The position numbers and the translations under genes are program-made. The notes below the pieces were generated by a model that worked only from the letters and a program-made list of their open reading frames with translations, ran no database searches and was not told the DNA's origin. Of a DNA stretch of 64,000 nt, positions 17,217-25,582 are shown piece by piece (the stretch's first letter is position 1; each line of letters begins with the position of its first letter). This DNA comes from Caenispirillum salinarum_A (GTDB lineage Bacteria; Pseudomonadota; Alphaproteobacteria; Rhodospirillales; Rhodospirillaceae). The DNA is taken from contig NZ_CP085224.1 of NCBI RefSeq assembly GCF_044803115.1, positions 558,001 through 622,000 of the forward strand, written 5' to 3'.

Positions 17217-18043
17217 GCATCTCGGTTGACATCGCCAAGCTGCCGCTGCTCCTCACCGAGTTGCGGCTGCCGACCATCAAGCAGTTCTGGGAGGAATTCG
17301 CCGAGCGCGCCGACATGGAAGGCTGGCCCGCCAGCCGTTTCCTGGCGACGCTGGCTGAACTCGAACTCGCGGAACGGGAGCGCCGGCGCATCCAGCGGCA
17401 CCTCGTGGCGGCCAGGCTGCCTTCGGGCAAGACCCTCGACACCTTCGACTTCTCGGCGGTGCCGATGGTCAGCAAGGCCCACGTCATGGCGCTCGCTGCC
17501 GGCGACGGCTGGCTGGACCAGGGCAAGAACCTGCTGTTCTTCGGTCCGCCCGGCGGCGGGAAGACCCACCTCAGCGCCGCCCTCGGCCACACGCTCATCG
17601 ACAACGGGTTCCGCGTCCTGTTCACCAGGACGACCGATCTCGTCCAGCGCCTCCAGACGGCCCGGCAGGACCTCGCCCTGGCGAGCGCCATCGACAAGCT
17701 GGACAAGTACGACCTGCTGATCCTCGACGACCTGTCCTACGTCGAAAAGAGCCAGGCCGAGACCAGCGTCCTGTTCGAGTTGATCGCCGCCCGCTACGAG
17801 CGACGGTCGCTCTTGATCACGGCCAACCAGCCGTTCGGCCAGTGGGACCGGATCTTTCCTGACAAGGCCATGACCATCGCCGCCATCGACAGGCTGGTCC
17901 ACCACGCCACGATCTTCGAGTTGAACGTCGAGAGCTACCGGCGCCGAACCGCGGTCGGCAGGGACGCCGCACCATCCGCGACAACTACCGACGCGGATAA
18001 TTGTCGCCCGGCGACAACTACATCGGAGACCGGCGACAATTAG
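17213..18043 (+). CDS. istB: IS21 helper ATPase IstB
   Basis: A 276-residue AAA+ helper. Walker A is FFGPPGGGKTHL, Walker B is LLILDDLSYV, and the sensor region is LLITANQPFGQWDRIF. IstB selects targets and assembles the IstA transpososome. The last 25 or so codons run into the internal terminal repeats of the element, giving a low-complexity Thr-rich tail. A 4-bp overlap with istA indicates translational coupling. Confidence 0.92.
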   Translation: MSISVDIAKLPLLLTELRLPTIKQFWEEFAERADMEGWPASRFLATLAELELAERERRRIQRHLVAARLPSGKTLDTFDFSAVPMVSKAHVMALAAGDGWLDQGKNLLFFGPPGGGKTHLSAALGHTLIDNGFRVLFTRTTDLVQRLQTARQDLALASAIDKLDKYDLLILDDLSYVEKSQAETSVLFELIAARYERRSLLITANQPFGQWDRIFPDKAMTIAAIDRLVHHATIFELNVESYRRRTAVGRDAAPSATTTDADNCRPATTTSETGDN

Positions 18044-18142
18044 ACTTGCCGGCGCCGCTGCGCGGCGCCACCATCGTCATCCCATCACGGCGACCGGCCA
18101 TCGTAGTTGACGCCCACCGGCCTTCCTAATTGTCGCGCTACA

Positions 18143-18149
18143 CCGGACT
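18143..18149 (+). repeat. IS21 target duplication, right copy
   Basis: CCGGACT immediately after the IS21 right end. Removing the element and one copy restores the IS110 transposase frame. Confidence 0.9.
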
Positions 18150-19116
18150 GGTGCGTCGAGAGATCAAGGCCGCAGAACTTGAGGAACTGCCGGTGGTGGC
18201 CGAAACGCCGAAGGTCGCCGACTTCGGCGATGATGGTCAGGGCGTTGATCGGGCCGATTCCGGGGATGCTGTGCAAGAGACGATACTGGCGATTGTCGCC
18301 GAGCAGGTCTTCGGCCTTCTGCTCGATCAGGTCCCGCTGCCGGATGAGGCCGCGCGCCTCGGCAAGGACCATCCTGAACATGGCAATGGCGGCCGACGAC
18401 ACCGGGGCGGGGATGGCGATGGAGTTGCGGGCGGTCTCGTAGATGTCGGCGAGGAGGCGCTGCTTGCCGATCTTGCGGCCGATGACGGGCCACGCGGCGG
18501 CGGCAAAGGCATCTTTTTCCAGGCACATGATGCTGGCGGGCGTGGGAAAGGCTTCCAGAAGAGCCAGGAACCAGTCGCTCCGGCTGTTGCCCTTGAAGCG
18601 TTCGGCCTCGGGAAAGTAGAGCGGCAGGTAGTGCGTCAGGATGCGGTGCCAGATCTCCGTCTTGGCCCGCGACACCACCTCGTGCGTCTTCGACAGTTCC
18701 TGGACGTCGTCGAGCTTGGCGATGGTCGGATCCAGGTAGACGCCGGAGCGGCCGATCCGCAAGAGGTGCAGGATGACCTGGGCGTCCTTCGGGTCGTTCT
18801 TGTCCCAGCCGTTGTGCAACGCTTCGCGCGTCCGGGCCAAGCTGACCGACGATATCAGACGCAGGCTGAAGCCCTCCTGCGCCAGCCGGAAGGCGAGCGC
18901 CCGGTGATACAGGCCGGTCGGCTCGAACCCGACGACGATCGGGGCGCCGTAGCCATGCAGGACCTCTACCAGCCGATCATGATCGGCCTTCGCGTTCAGG
19001 ATCGTCAGGCGCCGGCGTCGCCGGCGGCTCGGCGCCTCGATCAGAACCTCGTGGCGGTACTTCGAGATATCGACAGCCACCAGCACGGCGTCGGACGTAG
19101 GCTCGTGATTGGTCAT
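18143..19116 (-). pseudogene. IS110 family transposase, N-terminal part
   Basis: Encodes the DEDD RuvC-like domain: DAVLVAVDISKYRHEVLIEA (first Asp), VGFEPTGLYHRAL (Glu), NDPKDAQVILHLLR (Asp pair). This is followed by the start of the transposase_20 domain (LLHSIPGIGPINALTIIAEV) and breaks off after HQSG. From 18142 downward the frame runs into IS21 sequence. The missing C-terminus lies at 15206-15528; joining the two and counting the 7-bp duplication once gives an uninterrupted 429-residue protein. A gentle GAGGGA site precedes the ATG at 19116. Confidence 0.9.
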
Positions 19117-19250
19117 GGTCGGTTGATCCCTCAGTGACAGAGCTGCAACCGTCACAGTGGGCTCTGCCACCGGCCATGACCGCCCCTCCGCAAGGCGGAG
19201 GGCTGCGGGGCGGTCATGACCTCCACCCCTGGCGCTTCCTGATGTGTTAC
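19117..19250 (-). ncRNA. Candidate IS110 bridge-RNA region
   Basis: The 134-bp 5' flank of the IS110 transposase. It folds into a long hairpin at about 19178-19223 (outer stem CATGACCGCCCC with its complement, inner stem TCCGC/GCGGA) plus a smaller stem CAGAGC/GCTCTG at about 19138-19166. IS110-group elements express a structured bridge RNA from this position, with loops that pair to donor and target. I could not match loop bases convincingly to either, so this is a positional and structural guess. Confidence 0.3.
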
Positions 19251-19613
19251 GGCACGGAGTTCACCAGCAATGCCGTGCTGCGGTGGACCCAGGACCGGCA
19301 GATCGCCTGGCACTATATCGCGCCGGGCAAGCCGACGCAGAACGCTTTCGTGGAGAGCTTCAACGGCCGCCTGCGGGACGAATGCCTGAACGAGACCCTG
19401 TTCTCGTCGCTGGGGCATGTTCGCCACGATCTGGCCGGGTGGCGGCATGACTACAACCACGTCCGGCCGCATTCCAGCCTGGGCGATGCCACGCCCGCCG
19501 AAGTCGGCCGAGAATTTTCGCCGCAACCGTCTCCGGGGCGCGCCCCGGAGACGGTTGCCTTCATCGCCCGCCCAGGGCATCAATCTCGGGAGGCTCTACT
19601 TTCAACCGGATGA
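19251..19613 (+). pseudogene. IS3-family transposase OrfB, 3' fragment
   Basis: Begins GTEFTSNAVLRW, the direct continuation of SDN at 14995, and continues through the catalytic Glu in NAFVESFNGRLRDECLNE and the family end YNHVRPHSSLGDATPAEV. It runs on through a 36-bp palindrome to a stop at 19611-19613. Confidence 0.88.
19523..19558. repeat. Perfect 36-bp palindrome
   Basis: GCAACCGTCTCCGGGGCG followed directly by its exact reverse complement, with no loop. It lies in the 3' end of the IS3 transposase fragment, just after the conserved domain. Confidence 0.9.
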
Positions 19614-22393
19614 GCGTTGGGGAGCAGGCCAAGGGTTACCGGCTTTTGGCGGCAGCCCTTCTTGTCGCTTCACAGCGCCGGCACCGGAGGCGGAAACCAG
19701 GAACAACCTTTGGTGCCAATTTGTTCCATCTGAAGGGTGAGGCACAGCCGGGCCTTCCTATCGGCAACCCACTAACCGATACTCTCGTACTACATGATTG
19801 CGGTGAGGTGACGGCGGAGATCAATCAGTTGAGCACGCTTCTATGGCAGCTACTCGGCTTTGATGAGCCGGTTCGCGTTCGCGACGTGGAACTGAGCGCG
19901 GTCAACGATGAGCACCAGCTCCGCGAGAAGCTGGCGCGTGTTGTCATGGACGAGATGTACCAGTTCGTCGGCCTGCTCGACCGCAAGGGACGGCTGCTTG
20001 ATGTCAATCGGGCTGCGCTCGAAGGGGCCGGCATCCGCCTGGAGGACCTCAAGGGAAAACCATTCTGGGAGGCGCGGTGGTGGCGCGTCTCCGAGGAGAT
20101 CATGGAAGACCAGCGTCAGGCCTGCCTGCGCGCGGCCGATGGCACGTTCGTGCGCTACGACGTGGAGGTCTACGGCGAGGCGGCCGGCGAGCACACCATC
20201 ATCATTGACTATTCGCTCATACCCGTCACCGACCAGAGCGGTGCCGTGGTGTTCCTGCTGGCCGAGGGCCGCAACATCACGGAGAAGAAGCGGGCCGAAG
20301 CCGAGATCGCGCGAAAGAACCACGAGCTTGAACTCCTGCTGGCCCGCATCCGCGAGCTGGACGAGGTCAAGAGCCAGTTCTTCGCCAATGTCAGCCACGA
20401 GTTACGCACGCCACTCGCGCTCATGCTCGGTCCCACGGAACGCATGCTGCAAGCCGCCTCCCTGACCGACACGGACCGTCGCGACATCGAGATCATCCGC
20501 AAGAACGCGTTCATGTTGCTCAAGCACGTGAACGACCTGCTGGACGTCGCAAAACTGGACGCCGGCCAGATGGGGCTCGATTACCAGGAAGCCGACCTCG
20601 CCGCGCTGGTCCGCAGCATGGCCGGCCACTTCGAGGCGCTGGCGCCCGAGCGCAACGTCCGCTTCCTGGTTCGCGCGCCCGAGGCGCTGGCGGCCCAGGT
20701 CGACAGGTCGAAGATCGAACGGGTCGCCCTCAACCTGCTGTCCAACGCCTTCAAGTTCACGCCGACGGGCGGGCGGATCGTCTGCACGGTGGGCCAGGCC
20801 GACGACCGCTGGGCGGTGATCTCGGTGCAGGACAGCGGCCCGGGTGTCCCGCCGCAGATGCGAGAGGCCATTTTCGAACGGTTCCGCCAAGCCGACGGAA
20901 GCGCGAGCCGGCGGGCGGGCGGCACCGGGCTCGGACTCGCCGTCACGAAGGAATTCGTCGAGTTGCACGGCGGCTCCGTCTCCGTGGCGGACAGCCCGGG
21001 CGGCGGCGCGCTGTTTCAGGTCAGCCTGCCGCTGAAGGCCCCCGACGGCACGGCGGTCCGTCCAGCTGATGAGGCCGAGGCCGCGCCGGAGCGGAACCCG
21101 ACCGTCGCCGGAATGCTGGGCCAGCTCTCGGAGACGCACACGGCCGAAGCCGAACCCATGTCCCCGGCGCCCGACCGCACCGGCGCCCCGCTGGTCCTGG
21201 TGGTGGAGGACAACGCTGATCTGCGTCGGTTCATGGTCGAGACCCTGCGATACCGGTTCGACCTCAGGATTGCGTCCGATGGCCGGCAGGGGCTGGACAT
21301 GGCGCGGGAGCACCGGCCCGACGTCATCCTGACCGACATCATGATGCCGCGCATGTCCGGCGACCAGATGATCGAGGCCATTCGCGAAGACCCAGCGCTG
21401 GCGGACACGCCCATTCTGGTGCTGTCGGCCAAGGCCGACGACGCCCTGCGTATCCGGCTGCTTCGACGGGGCGCCCAGGATTACGTTGTAAAGCCGTTCT
21501 CGCCCGAGGAACTGACCGCGCGGGTCGCAAACCTGGCCGACGTCAAGCGCGCGCGGGACGTGTTGCGCGGGGAGTTGAAGTCCAGCCAGCGCAACATAGA
21601 GGCGCTGGCCAAGGATATGGCGGCGCGATCGCGGCAGCTTGCTCGGGCCCTTGATGAAGCGCACGTCGCCCGGCAACAGGCCGAGGCGGCGGCTGCGGCC
21701 AAGAGCCGGTTCCTTGGCATGGCGTCCCACGAGTTGCGCTCTCCGTTGCAGATCTTCGAGCTATACCTGGAAGTGCTTAAGCGCGCTCCCGCCCTGGCCG
21801 AGGGACGCGAGGCCAAGGCGGTCGCCAACCTGGCCGGTGCATCGCGACGGATGGCCGACATCGTCAATTCCATCCTTGAGCAGAGTGCCGTCGAAAGCGG
21901 GAAGATCAGCGTCAGCCCCGAGTATTTCGACTTGAGAGGGCTCGCCGAGCAGGTGGTGGCCGACGTTGGCGAACGGGCGGTCGCCCAGGGGCAGACCATT
22001 ACCGTTGAGCCCGGCAACGAAATTGTCGTGTACACCGATTGCAAGCTGATGCGCCTGGTTCTGGTCAACCTGATCGAAAACGCGATCAAGCACACCGATG
22101 GCGCCGCGGTAACCGTCAGCCTCTCCGAGGGGCACGATGAGGCTCGCTGCACTGTCGCCGACACCGGCCCCGGCATCGCCCCCGCCGATCAAGCGGTCAT
22201 CTTCCAGCCCTTCGAGCAACTCGGCGACGTGCGCCGCAAGCACACCCCGGGCGTCGGCCTCGGGCTTTCGCTGGTCAAGAGCCTGCTTGAAACCCTGGGC
22301 GGGCGGGTTGAGCTGGAGTCCGCGCACGGCCGCGGCAGCCGGTTTACGGCAGTCCTGCCGCGGCAGGAAGCGGATGGCGGGGACGCGCCATGA
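19610..22393 (+). CDS. Hybrid sensor histidine kinase: PAS, kinase, receiver, second kinase
   Basis: A 927-residue protein as drawn. PAS lies at about 108-225; HisKA has His263 in FANVSHELRTPLALML, followed by HATPase (LNLLSNAFKFT, GTGLGLAV); the receiver at about 527-640 has phospho-acceptor Asp576 in VILTDIMMP; a second HisKA has His707 in GMASHELRSPLQIF, with a second HATPase (LVNLIENAIKHTD). Phosphorelay within one chain, then to the receiver protein encoded next, is likely. The true start is uncertain: the frame opens in the tail of the IS3 remnant and the first 60 or so residues look non-native. ATG 19946 (MDEMYQF) would be the safest internal start. Its end overlaps the next gene (ATGA). 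Confidence 0.85.
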   Translation: MSVGEQAKGYRLLAAALLVASQRRHRRRKPGTTFGANLFHLKGEAQPGLPIGNPLTDTLVLHDCGEVTAEINQLSTLLWQLLGFDEPVRVRDVELSAVNDEHQLREKLARVVMDEMYQFVGLLDRKGRLLDVNRAALEGAGIRLEDLKGKPFWEARWWRVSEEIMEDQRQACLRAADGTFVRYDVEVYGEAAGEHTIIIDYSLIPVTDQSGAVVFLLAEGRNITEKKRAEAEIARKNHELELLLARIRELDEVKSQFFANVSHELRTPLALMLGPTERMLQAASLTDTDRRDIEIIRKNAFMLLKHVNDLLDVAKLDAGQMGLDYQEADLAALVRSMAGHFEALAPERNVRFLVRAPEALAAQVDRSKIERVALNLLSNAFKFTPTGGRIVCTVGQADDRWAVISVQDSGPGVPPQMREAIFERFRQADGSASRRAGGTGLGLAVTKEFVELHGGSVSVADSPGGGALFQVSLPLKAPDGTAVRPADEAEAAPERNPTVAGMLGQLSETHTAEAEPMSPAPDRTGAPLVLVVEDNADLRRFMVETLRYRFDLRIASDGRQGLDMAREHRPDVILTDIMMPRMSGDQMIEAIREDPALADTPILVLSAKADDALRIRLLRRGAQDYVVKPFSPEELTARVANLADVKRARDVLRGELKSSQRNIEALAKDMAARSRQLARALDEAHVARQQAEAAAAAKSRFLGMASHELRSPLQIFELYLEVLKRAPALAEGREAKAVANLAGASRRMADIVNSILEQSAVESGKISVSPEYFDLRGLAEQVVADVGERAVAQGQTITVEPGNEIVVYTDCKLMRLVLVNLIENAIKHTDGAAVTVSLSEGHDEARCTVADTGPGIAPADQAVIFQPFEQLGDVRRKHTPGVGLGLSLVKSLLETLGGRVELESAHGRGSRFTAVLPRQEADGGDAP

Positions 22394-22752
22394 CGATACG
22401 GATATTGGTGGTCGAAGACGATATCATCATTCGGCAGGGCTTCGTGACGGTCCTTGAGCTGGAGGGGTTCGTGGTGCGGGAGGCTGCCGACGGACGCGAG
22501 GCCCTAGAGGTGCTGCCCGATTGGCGGCCCGACGTGATACTGCTCGACCTGATGATGCCCGTGATGACCGGGTGGGACTTCCGCGAAGCCCAATTGGGCG
22601 ACAGTGCCTTAGCCGCCATACCCGTCATTATAATGTCCGGCTTCGCGGACTCTGAAGGAGAGGTTGCGACGCTGAAGCCGGCCGCGCACCTCCAGAAGCC
22701 GGTCTCCTTCCAGGCGATGGTGGACAAGATCCATCATGTCCACGGGAGCTGA
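22390..22752 (+). CDS. Single-domain response regulator
   Basis: A 120-residue receiver with no output domain. It has the acidic pair in VVEDD, phospho-acceptor Asp in VILLDLMMPVMTG, Ser in IIMSG and Lys in HLQKP. Translationally coupled to the hybrid kinase (4-bp overlap), it is probably that kinase's downstream phospho-carrier, acting by protein-protein contact. Confidence 0.92.
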   Translation: MTIRILVVEDDIIIRQGFVTVLELEGFVVREAADGREALEVLPDWRPDVILLDLMMPVMTGWDFREAQLGDSALAAIPVIIMSGFADSEGEVATLKPAAHLQKPVSFQAMVDKIHHVHGS

Positions 22753-22920
22753 CCCGCGCCGGGCCACGGATCTACCTTTCATTTCCCAACGGTCGCTCGC
22801 CCGCGCCAAATGCCGTTGCGGCCCGGCTGTGGCGGGCTCGGCCGGCTGCTCGCGCCGCTCAAGATGTACCGGCCTCCGGCTCGCGCCGAGCGCCCGGCCC
22901 GACTGCCGCCATCCGAAGCG

Positions 22921-25047
22921 TCAGCCGGACGCGGCTTCCATCTTGGGATCGTACAACCGGAACACACTGCCTCCGTGGCGCTTGGCCGCGTACATGGCGA
23001 TGTCCGCGCGATGGACCAGTCGATCCAGGCTCTCGTCCTCGCCGGAATAGAACGCGATGCCCACCGATCCCGCGATCTTTCCTGTCTGGCCGCCCAGATC
23101 GAAGGGCTGCGCCAGCGACAGCAGGATCCGCTCGGCCACGAACTCGATCTCACGGGGCGACACCGTCGCGGGAACCAGCACCGCGAACTCATCGCCCCCG
23201 AGACGGGCCACAGTGTCCGTGGAGCGCAGGTACGCCGCGATGCGGTCCCCCGCTTCCTTGAGAACCATATCGCCAGCCGCGTGCCCGAGGGTGTCATTGA
23301 CCTTTTTGAAGCCGTCCAGGTCGATGTACATCAGGGCCATGGTGCGCTTGTTGCGGCGGCTCTGCTCCACCGCCTGGACCAGGCGGTCCTGGAAGAGGTT
23401 GCGGTTGGGAAGGCCGGTGAGGGCATCGAAGTTCGCCTGGCACCAGACGTCGTCTTCCTCGCGCCGGCGCTCCGTAATGTCCTCGAACAAGGCCACGTAG
23501 ACGAAGTCGCTACTCCCGGTGCTGCTGATGGGCGACACCGAGGTGTTCAGCAGGAGGACGCGGCCGTCGTGGCACTTCGAAGACAGTTCGCCGCGCCAGA
23601 CCCTGTTTGCCCGGATGGTGCGCCAGAAGTCGTCGTAGACCGAAGCCTCGGTTTCGCCCGACTGAATGCTCGCGATGGTCGCGCCTATCAGCTTGTCGGC
23701 CGGATAGCCCATCAAGTCGCAAAACGGCTGATTGGCATACTGGATCACGCCGTCGTCGTCGAAGATGGTGACGGGGGCCGGGCCGCGCTCCACCGCGTTG
23801 GAAAGGGTCCGAAGCTGGAGTTCCGCCTTCTTCCGGTCGCGGATGTCGGTGAACAGCAGAACCGTGCCCTGTTCGCCGGCGGCCAGCGGATGCGCGTTGA
23901 ACTCGACCGGCAGAGTCTGACCCTCGGCGGTCCAGAAGACGGTATCGGTTTCCTGCACCGCCTCGCCGTTGCGGAAGGCACGTGTCATCGCGCAGGTCCG
24001 AACATCGCGGGGCTGGCCGTCCGGGGTGGCGTAATAGATCAGGTCACGCACATGTGCGCCGATCAGCGCTTCTCGATCATATCCGAGCAACTGCCGAGCC
24101 ATCGGGTTGCAGTCGGTGCAGACCCCGTGCCGGTTGATCGCGAGGATGCCTTGCCCCGAGGAATCGATCAGCAGCCGCAGACGCTCCTCGGCGCTCTTGC
24201 GTTCGGCGCACTGGACCCGCAATTCGCCGGTCCTCTGCTCGACCAGCACGTCCTGGTGCTCCTTTGCCGCACGCAGGGAGAGGATCTGCTGCCGGACCCG
24301 CGCCAGACCGGCGACGGTTGTCGCGCTGACCAAAAGCCAGACCGCCAGGTGCACTGCCAAGGAATGCTGCTTTGTCCGAGTCTCGGCGGCCAGAAGTTCG
24401 GTTGGCGTGAATGACACGCTGAGCCCGCCACGGATGTCACCCACCTTGTACCCTTGATGTTCGTGGCATGTGATGCAGACCTGCTCGACCATCAGGGGCT
24501 TCATGTAGCGGAACAATGGCGTCGAGCCCTCGACCAACTCGAACCGGCTGGGGCTGCCCTGCTCGAACGCCTTCAGGGCCGCCGTTTCCCAAGCGTCCGC
24601 GAAGTTTCCGGGATTGATCGGCTTGAGGCTGGTCAAGTGGACGGTGGTGTCGGACTTGTCGCGGATAAGCTCGGCGAGCTGGCGCGTCATGAACGCCGGG
24701 TTGACCTTGGTCAGGACCGTGTTCCCGGGTCCGTCGATTTCCCGATGGGGGTCTTTGAGGTAAGGGTTGGGCTGCGTTTCCGGACCCGTTGGCACGTAGA
24801 CGCCGCCGTGGAAGGCGTTCCAGCTTCGCACGGCCTCAACCATGCCTTCGATGTATTTCGCCTGCCCCAACGCCATGTTTTCGGTATGGAGTTCGGTGGT
24901 GCGCCATCCCCACCATAGCGAACTGCCGACCATCGCGGTCCACAGCATAAGCGGGATCATCCAGTAACGGCGATCCTCGGCTATTCGGCTGATCAAGTCA
25001 CCGAAAACATCCCATGGGTCACTAACATGCCCCTTCCGATGCGCCAT
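22921..25047 (-). CDS. Diguanylate cyclase with DUF3365 heme-type sensor and two PAS domains
   Basis: A 708-residue inner-membrane protein. TM1 is at about 30-48. The periplasmic DUF3365 (Tll0287-like) domain contains a c-heme motif, CITCH at 191-195. TM2 is at about 225-245, followed by a short coiled coil, PAS at about 290-405, PAS at about 410-530, and a GGDEF domain (about 545-700) with the intact catalytic GGDEF in RLGGDEFAVL. It should make cyclic di-GMP in response to redox state or a small ligand at the heme (inference). No EAL domain. The gene is convergent with the preceding response regulator. Confidence 0.9.
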   Translation of the reverse strand: MAHRKGHVSDPWDVFGDLISRIAEDRRYWMIPLMLWTAMVGSSLWWGWRTTELHTENMALGQAKYIEGMVEAVRSWNAFHGGVYVPTGPETQPNPYLKDPHREIDGPGNTVLTKVNPAFMTRQLAELIRDKSDTTVHLTSLKPINPGNFADAWETAALKAFEQGSPSRFELVEGSTPLFRYMKPLMVEQVCITCHEHQGYKVGDIRGGLSVSFTPTELLAAETRTKQHSLAVHLAVWLLVSATTVAGLARVRQQILSLRAAKEHQDVLVEQRTGELRVQCAERKSAEERLRLLIDSSGQGILAINRHGVCTDCNPMARQLLGYDREALIGAHVRDLIYYATPDGQPRDVRTCAMTRAFRNGEAVQETDTVFWTAEGQTLPVEFNAHPLAAGEQGTVLLFTDIRDRKKAELQLRTLSNAVERGPAPVTIFDDDGVIQYANQPFCDLMGYPADKLIGATIASIQSGETEASVYDDFWRTIRANRVWRGELSSKCHDGRVLLLNTSVSPISSTGSSDFVYVALFEDITERRREEDDVWCQANFDALTGLPNRNLFQDRLVQAVEQSRRNKRTMALMYIDLDGFKKVNDTLGHAAGDMVLKEAGDRIAAYLRSTDTVARLGGDEFAVLVPATVSPREIEFVAERILLSLAQPFDLGGQTGKIAGSVGIAFYSGEDESLDRLVHRADIAMYAAKRHGGSVFRLYDPKMEAASG

Positions 25048-25582
25048 GCGCCAAACCTTCCAGCGGACCAGCGAGAAGCCCCGACAATGGGCTACCTCCT
25101 TTTTGCTGCATTACACCTAAGTATGAAATGTTTCAACTGAGTAATGTGCGCATGTATTTTCCCTTGATCGACGTCTGGCGGGACGAGCAGTCAAAGAGGA
25201 TGCGCCAAGACACCTTCATCCCGGACGCCGGCATGTTTCGAGCCTCTTGAGATGCCGTCTGCAGACGGCCGGTGCCGCCGGCCGGGGTTTATCGTCACCG
25301 GCTCCACCGAAGCCGCACCCTGTGCCCGCGACCGGCTTGTCGACGTGCTGTCGGACGCCGAGGGGCGGGACCATCAGGGGGGCAGGGGTCTTGAGGGTTG
25401 GTCTGGAAAGCAGTCTGCGGAGATGCGACCTGCTGATTTCCAAGTTGGGGCCGGCCGCTCCACCTTGCGGCGCATCCGGTTGATGCGCAAGTAAGTGGTC
25501 ATGGATATCTGCTGCAAAACCACACGTCTCGGCCTGTTCGATGCCTCCCGAAGCGCCGCCCGGCCAAGCTGAGGAGCGAGGC
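25048..25582. other. Intergenic region, no convincing gene
   Basis: 535 bp between divergent genes. 25095-25165 is markedly AT-rich for this genome and probably holds the promoter of the diguanylate cyclase. A GC hairpin (CGGCCGG with CCGGCCG) lies at about 25266-25284. Short frames on both strands lack ribosome-binding sites. Confidence 0.5.

Larger units (their letters stand above)
15529..18142 (+). mobile_element. IS21-family insertion sequence, complete
   Basis: A 2614-bp element with istA and istB. The 25-bp termini begin TGCCCAGCGACAACCAGG on the left and TGTAGCGCGACAATTAGG on the right (reverse complement). A perfect 7-bp target duplication CCGGACT flanks it. Further copies of the CGACAAYTA-type box occur inside both ends (15561 on the left; several between 17980 and 18115 on the right), the multiple terminal repeats typical of IS21. 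It inserted within the IS110 transposase gene and is itself intact. Confidence 0.92.
14996..19250 (-). mobile_element. IS110-family element, interrupted by IS21
   Basis: An element of about 1.63 kb once the inner IS21 is removed, inserted between the SDN and GTEF codons of the IS3 transposase. The dinucleotide AC is present at both junctions (14994-14995 and 19249-19250), so the ends may equally be 14994 and 19248; a shared 2-bp core is what IS110 recombination leaves. The ends carry a short subterminal inverted motif, TCAGGA. The transposase is on the minus strand, with noncoding flanks of about 135 bp (5' side) and 210 bp (3' side). Confidence 0.8.
14677..19630 (+). mobile_element. IS3-family remnant, 5' truncated and interrupted
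   Basis: The two halves of an IS3-family OrfB transposase lie at 14678-14995 and 19251-19613, separated by an IS110 element. OrfA and the OrfB N-terminus are missing on the left, where the IS66 right end begins. The right boundary near 19630 is estimated from the end of the transposase similarity and is uncertain. Confidence 0.75.

Noticed and set aside
25216..25483. Overlapping short frames on both strands before the potassium channel
   Set aside because: No start signal; no protein features; each is a shadow of the other.
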